From an uncultured Collinsella sp. (GTDB taxonomy: Bacteria; Actinomycetota; Coriobacteriia; Coriobacteriales; Coriobacteriaceae), in the NCBI GenBank assembly GCA_902490445.1, contig CABUDZ010000058.1:1-13062 (forward strand): 13,062 nucleotides of DNA, read 5' to 3'. The notes below the pieces were generated by a model, which was not told the DNA's origin, did not search any database, and worked only from the letters and a program-made list of their open reading frames with translations. This document shows positions 7,136-13,062 of the stretch, piece after piece. A program made the position numbers and the translations under genes. The first letter of the stretch is position 1. Each line of letters begins with the position of its first letter.

Positions 7136-7161
7136 GTGCCAGCCCCCTTGGGCTTAGGCAC
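7136..7161 (-). other. Stem-loop in the PTS gene 5' leader
   Basis: GTGCC-AGCCC (7136-7145) pairs with GGGCT (7150-7154) and GGCAC (7157-7161), a 10-bp stem interrupted by a two-base bulge, with a four-base CCTT loop. It lies between the likely transcription start and the GGGGAGGGG ribosome binding site of the PTS gene. It could be an mRNA stabiliser or a site for leader control; no terminator with a U-run follows, so a classical antiterminator switch is not evident. Confidence 0.4.
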
Positions 7162-7176
7162 GCCTTTGGCCCGGCG

Positions 7177-7182
7177 ACTATA
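7177..7182 (-). promoter_or_regulatory. -10-like hexamer for the PTS gene
   Basis: On the minus strand the bases read TATAGT, five of six to TATAAT, preceded by a T. It lies about 65 bases before the start codon. The -35 position (AGGGTC at 17-bp spacing) is poor, which fits a promoter that needs an activator; the GTTTAC cluster lies 40-80 bases further upstream. Confidence 0.4.
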
Positions 7183-7218
7183 ACCCCTTACGGTTGCCGG
7201 ACCCTTGGATACGCTTTT

Positions 7219-7260
7219 GTAAACAATGTGTTTACTGAACGTTTACTGGCTTTAGTTTAC
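7219..7260. promoter_or_regulatory. GTAAAC/GTTTAC half-site cluster near the PTS promoter
   Basis: Four copies of the hexamer GTAAAC or its complement GTTTAC lie within 42 bp: 7219-7224 (GTAAAC), 7230-7235, 7241-7246 and 7255-7260 (GTTTAC). The first two form an inverted pair with a five-base spacer. The second and third lie in a direct repeat, GTTTACTG, repeated at 11 bp, about one helical turn. This is a typical layout for cooperative binding by a transcription factor. The regulator is not identified. Confidence 0.55.
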
Positions 7261-7455
7261 ACGGAGCGCCGAATTTATGGCAATTTTGCCGTCTACAATC
7301 CGGTGAACGGTAGGAAATCGGGGGTGAACGTATTTGAATGGCGGGAGATGGTCTCTTTGACCTTCTATTGATATATAGCCATTTACGTGGGATTTTATTT
7401 TGATGAACACCTCACTGATCTGTTAACTCATCAACAGAATCCCTGCTAGAAGCTA

Positions 7456-7471
7456 GTAAACATACGTTTAG
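7456..7471. promoter_or_regulatory. Operator-like inverted pair, GTAAAC-GTTTAG
   Basis: GTAAAC (7456-7461) and GTTTAG (7466-7471) face each other across four bases. Half-sites are the same as in the cluster at 7219-7260 and the palindrome at 7539-7554. It lies midway in the divergent region. A further lone GTTTAC is at 7498-7503. Confidence 0.45.
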
Positions 7472-7538
7472 TAGTTCACGACGTGTTCAATTTTGCCGTT
7501 TACCGAGTTCATCTGGTTATTCTTCAATTCTAGATTAC

Positions 7539-7554
7539 ACTAAACATGTTTAGT
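7539..7554. promoter_or_regulatory. Perfect 16-bp palindromic operator before the esterase
   Basis: ACTAAACATGTTTAGT is a perfect palindrome, 48 bases before the esterase start codon. It contains the same half-sites (CTAAAC/GTTTAG) as the other elements of this region. A weak -10-like TAGATT lies just upstream at 7531-7536, so a bound protein could block RNA polymerase. The ATG inside the palindrome is not taken as a start because it has no ribosome binding site. The factor is unknown; LacI- or GntR-family regulators often use sites of this kind. Confidence 0.6.
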
Positions 7555-7602
7555 TTGTATTGCCGCAGATGCCAGGCATTCGCGGCGCAAGGGAGGCAGC
7601 TC

Positions 7603-8940
7603 ATGGAACTCAAATTGTGTACCTACGCAACCGTCACCACCTTGGGCGACTTTGGCCCCTGGATCAGCAAGGTCGTACTCGACCTGCCCTGCACCGTGCG
7701 CGCCAACGACATCGACGCGAACACCTTCCATATATATGTAGAGCGTCACGAGCGCTCGGGCGATGTTCTGATGCGCAAGGAACGCGGCGCCGACCATGCC
7801 GCGCCCTCCGTGGGTTACATCGACATTCTCGCCGCATATCCGTGCGACGAGAACGGACGTAAGCTCGCCGTGGGCACCCATGTGGCGCTCGAGGTCGCCG
7901 AGCAGCGCCTGACCAAAAAGATCGAAGGCGGCGTCATGGGCTCGCGCATGCTCGATGACCAGTTGCACATCACGCAGCTCGCGGCTCTTCCCGGCAACGA
8001 CGGCGACGATCCCACCTGCGGCCTGGTCTTCGACACCTGCCGTGGCGATATCTGCCCTGCGCTCAAAGGCTGGAGCAACGACACGCAAAAGACCGCCGTC
8101 GACGGTATCGCGCTCGAATACGGCTTCTTTGAGCCCAGCTTTAAGGCCGAGGACTCGGCATGCTTCAACCCCTTTGCGCCCGAGGCCACGGCCGTGCCCC
8201 AAAAGGCACCGCTCGTGGTGTATCTGCACGGCGCCGGCGAGGGCAAGGGCGCCACGCAGGGCGAAGGCGCCACGCGCGCCTATATCGGCAACCGCGTGAC
8301 GGCCATCAGCCAGGCGCAGATCCAGCGCTACTTTGGCGGCTTTGCCTGGGTGCTCGTACCGCAGTCGCCCACGTTTTGGATGGACAACGGCGTCGAACAA
8401 CTCGGTCGCTCCAACCAGAGCATCTACTCCTCCGTGCTCAAGGCGCTTATCGACGAGTTTGTCGCCGAGCATGCCGACCGCATCGACACCGACCGCATCG
8501 TGGTCGCCGGTCTTTCCAACGGCGGCTTTATGACCCTGCGCCTGTGCGCCGACTACCCCGATTTCTTCGCCGCGGGCCTTCCCTGCTGCGCCCCGTGGTA
8601 CAACGCCACGGACGAGGACGTGGCCGCGCTCGCCAAGACGCCGCTGTGGTTTACGCACTCCAAGGGCGACGAGCTCGTGTGCCCGCAGCTGACGGTGCTG
8701 CCGCTCACGGCGCGCCTGCGTGATGCCGGTGCCAACGTGCACCTTACGTACTTTAGCCATGTCGAGGACCTGACCGGCGTGTATCGCGAGGCCGACGGCT
8801 CGGCCAAGAAGACGTTCAACCACGGCGTGTGGATCCACCAATTCAACGACCTGTGTTATCAAGACTTCGACGGGGGCAACGTACTCATCGACGGCGAGCC
8901 GGTGGGCTGCTGGGAGTGGTCGGCCAGGGTCGAACGGTAA
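7603..8940 (+). CDS. EstA-like serine esterase, alpha/beta hydrolase
   Basis: A 445-residue alpha/beta hydrolase. The nucleophile elbow is GLSNGG at 303-308 (Ser305); the oxyanion region is VVYLHGAGEGKG at 205-216; the likely acid is Asp356 in HSKGDELV; the likely base is His407 in FNHGVW. The first ~180 residues look beta-rich and match, in arrangement, the Ig-like N-terminal domain of EstA-type esterases, a family whose catalytic domain is related to prolyl oligopeptidase and PHB depolymerase. No signal peptide is seen, so it is probably cytoplasmic. The ATG at 7603 follows GGGAGG by six bases; an upstream ATG at 7546 lies within a palindrome and lacks a binding site. It is divergent from the PTS gene across a region with shared operator-like half-sites, which suggests that it removes ester groups from the imported sugar. 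The substrate is inferred only; peptidase activity is not excluded. Confidence 0.8.
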   Translation: MELKLCTYATVTTLGDFGPWISKVVLDLPCTVRANDIDANTFHIYVERHERSGDVLMRKERGADHAAPSVGYIDILAAYPCDENGRKLAVGTHVALEVAEQRLTKKIEGGVMGSRMLDDQLHITQLAALPGNDGDDPTCGLVFDTCRGDICPALKGWSNDTQKTAVDGIALEYGFFEPSFKAEDSACFNPFAPEATAVPQKAPLVVYLHGAGEGKGATQGEGATRAYIGNRVTAISQAQIQRYFGGFAWVLVPQSPTFWMDNGVEQLGRSNQSIYSSVLKALIDEFVAEHADRIDTDRIVVAGLSNGGFMTLRLCADYPDFFAAGLPCCAPWYNATDEDVAALAKTPLWFTHSKGDELVCPQLTVLPLTARLRDAGANVHLTYFSHVEDLTGVYREADGSAKKTFNHGVWIHQFNDLCYQDFDGGNVLIDGEPVGCWEWSARVER

Positions 8941-8947
8941 TCTGTCC

Positions 8948-9075
8948 CAGCGCGGGGCCGGGGTTTAGTTTTGCAAACGTCCTCGGGCATGCATGGGTCG
9001 GCGCTTTGCGCTTCGCGCTGCGCCGCCCCATGCCCCCTGCGGAATGTTTGCAAAACCAAACCCCGGTCCCCGCTG
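8948..9075. repeat. Imperfect inverted repeat, 128 bp
   Basis: The outer arms are 8948-8978 and 9046-9075. Complementing the right arm gives 28 of 31 matches with one gap; both contain CGGGGTTT and GTTTTGCAAAC. The inner parts, with GGGCATG and CGGCGC near 8984-9001, also pair across the centre, so the whole unit could fold as one long hairpin or cruciform. It starts seven bases after the esterase stop. It carries no gene. The size and structure resemble a MITE or a large REP/BIME-like element; no target-site duplication was recognised. Whether it ends transcription is unclear, as there is no T-run. Confidence 0.75.
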
Positions 9076-9137
9076 CGTTTCCATTGTCATTGGCCCTGGC
9101 CGAGCGCTTCCGGCGGGCCGCTGGGTCGGTGGCGATG

Positions 9138-9151
9138 GGGACGTGGGTCCC
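9138..9151 (+). other. Short GGGAC/GTCCC hairpin
   Basis: GGGAC (9138-9142) and GTCCC (9147-9151) form a 5-bp stem with a GTGG loop, followed by GTCTTGCCTTG. It lies between the esterase and the DUF1593 gene and could be a weak terminator. The GGGGAC string is also the core of the other repeats in the window. Confidence 0.3.
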
Positions 9152-9204
9152 GTCTTGCCTTGCGCGTAACTGGCTGAAAACAAATCTTGGTTGGAGTTGT
9201 TCCT

Positions 9205-10716
9205 ATGTTCCAAAATTTGACTCGGGTGATTGTCACCACCGATATGGAAGTCGATGATATGAACTCTCTGGTTCATTTGGCTCTGTATCTCAATGTGCTC
9301 GATGTGCAGGCTGTGGTGTACACGGCTTCGCAATATCACTTTCTTGGCGATGGTGTCCATACGCTGGGCGAGGTGAATCCGCATTGGCGGACTAAGGGGC
9401 GTCGCTCTTATGAGTGGGCCGTTGTGCCGCATGAGCCCGACCCGCTGGCCGGCGAGCTTCGTGAGTATCGGCCGTTTCCCGAGCATTGGATCGAAAATCT
9501 TTGGAGCAATGAGTACGCCCAGGCTTGGCCGCAGCTACAGGCCAATGCCATCGCCGCCGATGAGCCGCCGTTTCCTACGCCGGCTCAGATGATTGAGCGC
9601 ACGTTTGTGGGAAACGTTGCTTTTGAGGGTGACGTGACTGAGGAGACTGAAGGGTCGCGCGTCATCGCCGATGCCATCATGGATGACGACCCCCGCACGC
9701 TGTGGCTGCTCAGCTGGGGTGGTATGAATACGATCGTTCGTGCCCTCATGAGTATTGCCGAGCGTCATCGTGCCACGCCCGAGTGGCCCGCCGTGCAGCA
9801 GCGGGTCTATCAGAAGGTGCGCGTGATGGGCGTTGCCGGTGGCGTGGGACAGGACAACTCGTGGCTCGACCATGGGCGTGAGCTCTTTCCCGAGCTCATC
9901 TTTTGGCGGGTGCCCTATATGTATGGAAACTATTTCGACGCCAAGATGGCTCAGCCCGATACGCTGCCGCTGTTTAAGGCTCCCTGGCCTGCGCAGAACC
10001 TCACTCAGGGCAACGGCCCCCTCATGGCACGCTATATGCTCTATGGCGATGGTAAGGTCTACGAAAACGAGCCCGAGCGCTTTCAGTTTGGCGAGCATGC
10101 CCGCCTGGATTGGGGCCTGGACGGTATGCCCGCGGTGCAGTTTGAGCGCGGCGACTTTATGGCCGAAGGCGACAGCATGACCTATATTCCGCTGCTGCCG
10201 TTTGGCCTGCGCGGCATCGACGACCGCGACTTCGATACGCTGCTGGGCCGCATGTTTCTTGATGGACACCCCGATGCGAGCGCGCCCGCCGGTTTTGCCG
10301 CCCTCGGCACGCCCGCAGACGACAATCTCAATCCCTACCTGCGCGCCTATCAGGAAGACTTTGCCGTCCGCGCGCAATGGTGCGCCCATGATCCGGCCAT
10401 CTGCTCGCATCCGGCACATGTTGTCGAGGTCACGGCCGACCGCAGCGCCGCAGCCGGCGAGCGCGTCGCCCTTGCAGCGACCATCGTCGACCCCGATGGC
10501 AAGGGCTTCGATGCGCATTGGGATGTGGCCGTAGACCCATCGAGCTATGCAGGCGTCCAGGATCTGTCGATGTGGCAAGAATGCACGGTAGACACCGCTT
10601 TCATCGTGCCCGCCGACGCGCAGCCCGGTGACCGCTTCGTGCTCACCCTTACCGTGCAGACGCGCGCCGAGCGCCCCTGCACCCGCTACGCCCAGGTTGC
10701 CGTGACCGTGGCGTAG
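9205..10716 (+). CDS. DUF1593 nucleoside-hydrolase-like protein
   Basis: The 503-residue product fits the DUF1593 family, whose N-terminal domain resembles nucleoside hydrolases and whose C-terminal part is a beta-sandwich (the Sde182-type cellulose-binding protein arrangement). Near the N-terminus VIVTTDMEVDDMNSLVHL (9-26) is the Asp-rich metal-binding loop of nucleoside hydrolases. LWLLSWGGMNTIVRAL at 166-181 and MGVAGGVGQDNSW at 208-220 also fit. Residues ~403-503 look Ig-like. No signal peptide is seen, unlike secreted relatives. The ATG at 9205 is preceded by TTGGAG nine bases upstream; a TTG at 9187 would add six residues. The first ~600 bases use many T-ending codons (GTT, CTT, GAT, CAT) while the last third is strongly GC-biased, which is unusual within one gene. 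It lies downstream of the esterase but past a large repeat. The substrate is unknown, perhaps a glycosidic bond in a plant or nucleoside-like compound. Confidence 0.8.
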   Translation: MFQNLTRVIVTTDMEVDDMNSLVHLALYLNVLDVQAVVYTASQYHFLGDGVHTLGEVNPHWRTKGRRSYEWAVVPHEPDPLAGELREYRPFPEHWIENLWSNEYAQAWPQLQANAIAADEPPFPTPAQMIERTFVGNVAFEGDVTEETEGSRVIADAIMDDDPRTLWLLSWGGMNTIVRALMSIAERHRATPEWPAVQQRVYQKVRVMGVAGGVGQDNSWLDHGRELFPELIFWRVPYMYGNYFDAKMAQPDTLPLFKAPWPAQNLTQGNGPLMARYMLYGDGKVYENEPERFQFGEHARLDWGLDGMPAVQFERGDFMAEGDSMTYIPLLPFGLRGIDDRDFDTLLGRMFLDGHPDASAPAGFAALGTPADDNLNPYLRAYQEDFAVRAQWCAHDPAICSHPAHVVEVTADRSAAAGERVALAATIVDPDGKGFDAHWDVAVDPSSYAGVQDLSMWQECTVDTAFIVPADAQPGDRFVLTLTVQTRAERPCTRYAQVAVTVA

Positions 10717-10776
10717 CAAGGGCAACGCCCACATTCGACAAAGAGTGTCCCCCAGGCGCCAAACGAGCGAGCGGGC

Positions 10777-10856
10777 ACTCATTGGGGACGTACTTAAATG
10801 AGTAGTTTCACTCATTTAAGTACGTCCCCAATGAGTAAAGTGCGTCCCCAATGAGT
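10777..10856. repeat. REP-like pair: perfect 27-bp inverted repeat plus partial third unit
   Basis: Unit B1 (10777-10803) and unit B2 (10810-10836) are perfect reverse complements over 27 bp, separated by AGTTTC. Each unit is itself a stem-loop, with ACTCATT and AATGAGT ends and a GTCCCC/GGGGAC core. A third, partial unit follows at 10838-10856 and repeats the last 19 bases of B2 with one change. Copy A at 4031-4059 differs from B2 by one base in the shared 27. The arrangement (two inverted units with a short linker) is that of a BIME. It may act as a strong transcription barrier between the DUF1593 gene and the zinc-ribbon operon. Confidence 0.85.
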
Positions 10857-10931
10857 AGGAAAAATGGGCCATGTGTCCCAGTTGTGGAGACTCGTTGAGC
10901 CGTCTGGGTATCGTGAAAGATCGCGCGCTCG

Positions 10932-10969
10932 CCCATCATCAAAAGTGACACACGCTACCTGTTGATGGG
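10932..10969 (+). promoter_or_regulatory. Possible Shine-Dalgarno-masking stem
   Basis: CCCATCA (10932-10938) can pair with TGATGGG (10963-10969), whose last three bases belong to the GGGAGG ribosome binding site of the following gene. The loop is 24 bases. If formed, the stem would partly mask the binding site and could lower or regulate translation. The stem is short and may be chance. Confidence 0.25.
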
Positions 10970-10977
10970 AGGCAGCC

Positions 10978-11715
10978 ATGGGCTTCTTTGACAAAATGTT
11001 CGAGAAGAAAGAGTGCGCGATTTGCGGTACCGAGCTGGGACTTCTCGGCAAGACCAAAATCAACGAAGGTTACCTGTGCAAAGAGTGCGCCGGCAAACTC
11101 TCCCCCTACTTTCACGGCTATCGCTCCAGCACCGCGGACGATATACGCGAGCAACTCGCCTACCGCGAGGCCAACGCCGAGCGCCTGGCCTCGTTCAACC
11201 CCACGCGCACGCTTTCTGCCGGGCGAACCAACATCATGCTCGACGAAGACGCGGGCCTGCTGATTATCACTTCGCAGAGCCGCTGGCGCGACGCCAATCC
11301 CGACATCATCGAGTTCTCACAGGTACTCGGCTGCGATATGGACATCGACGAGCATCGCACCGAGATCTATCGCGAGACCAAGGACGGCGAGCGCGAGAGC
11401 TACAACCCGCCGCGCTACGACCTGGATTACGACTTTAATCTAACCATCCACGTCAACACGCCGTACTTTACCGAGATCAACCTGCGCGTGAACGACTCCA
11501 CCATCGATCAGCGCGGGTCCATCGAGTACCGCGAGGCCAAGCGCCAGGCAACCGAAGTCCGCGATGCGTTGGTACAGCTGCGCCAGGAAACGCGCGACAG
11601 CGTCGTGGCCGCCAAGGCCCCCAAGACCGCGGTCACCTGCCCCTTCTGCGGAGCCACCACCATTCCCGATGCCAGCGGGCGCTGCGAATACTGCGGCGGC
11701 GCTATCGGCGCATAG
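10978..11715 (+). CDS. DUF4428 zinc-ribbon protein with C-terminal zinc ribbon
   Basis: A 245-residue soluble protein. The N-terminus (11-42) is a DUF4428-type zinc-binding domain: Cys13, Cys16, Cys34 and Cys37 around GTELGLLGKTKINEGYLC. The middle (about 60-200) is mixed, with beta-like stretches around 85-175 and an Arg/Glu-rich helix at 183-212. The C-terminus is a second zinc ribbon (Cys221, Cys224, Cys236, Cys239). No membrane segment is predicted by eye. The ATG follows GGGAGG by five bases. The next gene begins 24 bases after its stop on the same strand, so the two are probably one operon. The function is unknown; DUF4428 proteins commonly sit next to membrane-associated zinc-ribbon, SPFH or PH-like proteins, so a scaffold role is a guess. 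Confidence 0.8.
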   Translation: MGFFDKMFEKKECAICGTELGLLGKTKINEGYLCKECAGKLSPYFHGYRSSTADDIREQLAYREANAERLASFNPTRTLSAGRTNIMLDEDAGLLIITSQSRWRDANPDIIEFSQVLGCDMDIDEHRTEIYRETKDGERESYNPPRYDLDYDFNLTIHVNTPYFTEINLRVNDSTIDQRGSIEYREAKRQATEVRDALVQLRQETRDSVVAAKAPKTAVTCPFCGATTIPDASGRCEYCGGAIGA

Positions 11716-11739
11716 CACCCGGCACGGAAAGGACCGATC

Positions 11740-13062
11740 ATGGCCTTCGAGAGCGTTAACTATCAGTGCCCTGCCTGCGGTGGTCCCCTGCATTTTGCCA
11801 GCGCCGAGCAAAAGCTTGTCTGCGACTACTGTGACTCACGCTTTGAAGTTGAAGAAGTCGAAGCCCTCTATCGCGAGCGCCAGGACAAGGCAGACGCCAA
11901 AGCCGATGCCGCAGCCGCGGCCCCCAAGCCTGCTGTCGACGATGCCGTGCAGGAGCTGGCTCAAAACGCCGGCTATGTCTGCTCGTCGTGCGGCGCCGAA
12001 CTAATCTCGGACGGTACCGTCGCCGTTACCACCTGCCCGTACTGCGGCAACCCCGCCGTGGCACCCGGTCAGCTCTCGGGCGACTTCTCACCCGACCTGG
12101 TGATTCCGTTTAAGCTCGGGCGCGATGATGTCATGGCCGCGCTCAAAGAGCATTACAAGGGCAAGATCCTGCTGCCCAAGAGCTTTGTCACCGGCAACCA
12201 CATCGACGAAGTCCAAGGTGTCTACGTGCCGTTTTGGCTCTACGGCGCCCGCGTGGACGGCGAAGTGTACTTTGACGCGACCAACGAGACCGTGACCGAG
12301 GAATCCGACCGCACCGTCACGACCACCGACCACTACGATGCCTACCGCAAGGGAAACATCTCGTTTAAGCGCGTGCCCGTCGACGGATCGTCCAAGATGC
12401 CCGACGGCCACATGGATGCCATCGAGCCGTTTGACTACGACGCGCTGCGCCCGTTCTCGGTCGCCTATATGCCCGGCTACATCGCCAACCGTTACGATGA
12501 GGATTGCGAGACGTGTAAGGCGCGCGCCGAGCACCGCATGGAGGAGAGCACGATCTCGGCCCTGCGCGAAACCGTCGTCGACGAATACGACGATGCCACG
12601 GTCGAAAGCAAGCAGCTCGACTACACCTGGGAAGACAGCGACTATGCCCTGTTCCCCGTCTGGATGCTCTCCACCTCGTGGAACGGCAAGGGCTACCTGT
12701 TTGCCATGAACGGCCAGACCGGCCGCTTGGTCGGCGAGCTCCCCTGCTCCAAGCCCAAGCTCGCTATTGCCTCGGTGCTGTTCTTTGTGATCGGATTTAC
12801 CCTCTCCCAAATCCTCTTCATGGGTGAGAACGCCTTCGATCCGGATTACCTCACCCTTGATATCGAGGGCATCCTCATCAACATCATCGCGCCGCTGATC
12901 ATCGTAATCATCGCGGACGTACTGCTGGTAGGCCAGCTCAAGACAGCCAACGAGGCCACCCATGCCGATGAGTACTGCGGCGAGCTCGACCTGACCGAGA
13001 AGCACGACACCTTCAGCCACACCGAGACCACCGTTGTCATGAAAGACAACAAGGACGATTAA
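11740..13062 (+). CDS. YdjG-like double zinc-ribbon membrane protein
   Basis: The 440-residue product begins with a zinc ribbon (Cys10, Cys13, Cys28, Cys31: QCPACGG...CDYC), followed by an Ala/Asp-rich linker at 47-70 and a second ribbon (Cys81, Cys84, Cys99, Cys102: CSSCG...CPYCG). A large, mostly soluble domain spans ~115-335, with VYVPFWLYGARVDGEV at 161-176 and a CETCK at 256-260. Two hydrophobic segments lie at about 340-360 and 378-399, and a polar, acidic tail ends in KDNKDD. Such proteins are often auto-labelled as TFIIB-type zinc ribbon or PriA-like, but there is no helicase domain. The layout matches B. subtilis YdjG, a membrane partner of the SPFH protein YdjI and of PspA-type YdjF. 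AAAGGA lies six bases before the ATG. The window ends at its stop codon, so any downstream partners are not visible. Confidence 0.75.
   Translation: MAFESVNYQCPACGGPLHFASAEQKLVCDYCDSRFEVEEVEALYRERQDKADAKADAAAAAPKPAVDDAVQELAQNAGYVCSSCGAELISDGTVAVTTCPYCGNPAVAPGQLSGDFSPDLVIPFKLGRDDVMAALKEHYKGKILLPKSFVTGNHIDEVQGVYVPFWLYGARVDGEVYFDATNETVTEESDRTVTTTDHYDAYRKGNISFKRVPVDGSSKMPDGHMDAIEPFDYDALRPFSVAYMPGYIANRYDEDCETCKARAEHRMEESTISALRETVVDEYDDATVESKQLDYTWEDSDYALFPVWMLSTSWNGKGYLFAMNGQTGRLVGELPCSKPKLAIASVLFFVIGFTLSQILFMGENAFDPDYLTLDIEGILINIIAPLIIVIIADVLLVGQLKTANEATHADEYCGELDLTEKHDTFSHTETTVVMKDNKDD

Noticed and set aside
5664..7157. Plus-strand ORF (497 codons) opposite the PTS gene
   Set aside because: Antisense shadow with an acidic, low-complexity sequence typical of complemented membrane-protein codons.
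7546..7602. Upstream ATG extending the esterase by 19 residues
   Set aside because: This ATG lies inside a perfect palindrome, has no ribosome binding site, and the added residues do not look conserved; the ATG at 7603 has GGGAGG.
7540..8862. Minus-strand ORF (440 codons) opposite the esterase
   Set aside because: Antisense shadow; the plus strand shows GLSNGG and the other hydrolase motifs.
1..13062. CRISPR array, tRNA or rRNA genes
   Set aside because: No regularly spaced direct repeats and no cloverleaf or rRNA-like stretch were recognised on either strand; the repeats present are palindromic and irregularly placed.

Overview
The window reads as a chromosomal segment of a high-GC Gram-positive gut bacterium of the Coriobacteriia, most likely Collinsella. 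The basis is GC-rich codon use, strong AGGAGG-type ribosome binding sites, the gene families present, and several GTCCCC-containing dispersed repeats. The genus is an inference from overall character; no marker gene such as 16S rRNA is present. No tRNA, rRNA, CRISPR array, transposase or phage gene was seen.

Layout. (1) 86-766, minus: pyrE, orotate phosphoribosyltransferase, with a perfect hairpin just after its stop. (2) 767-1202: an intergenic leader with a candidate promoter, a 23-codon ORF behind an exceptionally strong Shine-Dalgarno sequence, and a perfect 14-bp stem-loop, leading into (3) 1203-3971, plus: an MgtA-like P-type ATPase. (4) 3972-4160: a convergent gap holding a REP-like palindrome and a possible decayed reading frame. 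(5) 4161-5474 and 5685-7112, minus: an apiosidase-like (DUF4038/GH140-type) glycoside hydrolase and a PTS EIIBC transporter, separated by a strong terminator. (6) 7113-7602: an AT-rich divergent control region with nine GTTTAC/GTTTAG-type half-sites. (7) 7603-8940, plus: an EstA-like serine esterase. (8) 8941-9204: a 128-bp imperfect inverted repeat. (9) 9205-10716, plus: a DUF1593 nucleoside-hydrolase-like protein. (10) 10717-10977: a perfect 27-bp inverted repeat and a further partial copy. (11) 10978-11715 and 11740-13062, plus: a two-gene zinc-ribbon operon (a DUF4428 protein and a membrane protein resembling B. subtilis YdjG). The window ends exactly at the second gene's stop codon.

How the genes may work together. 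The PTS permease, the signal-peptide-less glycoside hydrolase, the esterase and perhaps the DUF1593 protein look like a small carbohydrate-use locus around one control region: uptake with phosphorylation, then cytoplasmic removal of sugar and acyl groups. The shared half-sites suggest one regulator acting on both directions, but no regulator gene lies in the window and the sugar cannot be named. The zinc-ribbon pair is a separate unit, and its family context points to membrane-stress scaffolding. pyrE and the MgtA-like ATPase are housekeeping functions. The least explained items are the small ORF and structured leader before the ATPase gene, the half-site array, and the zinc-ribbon pair.
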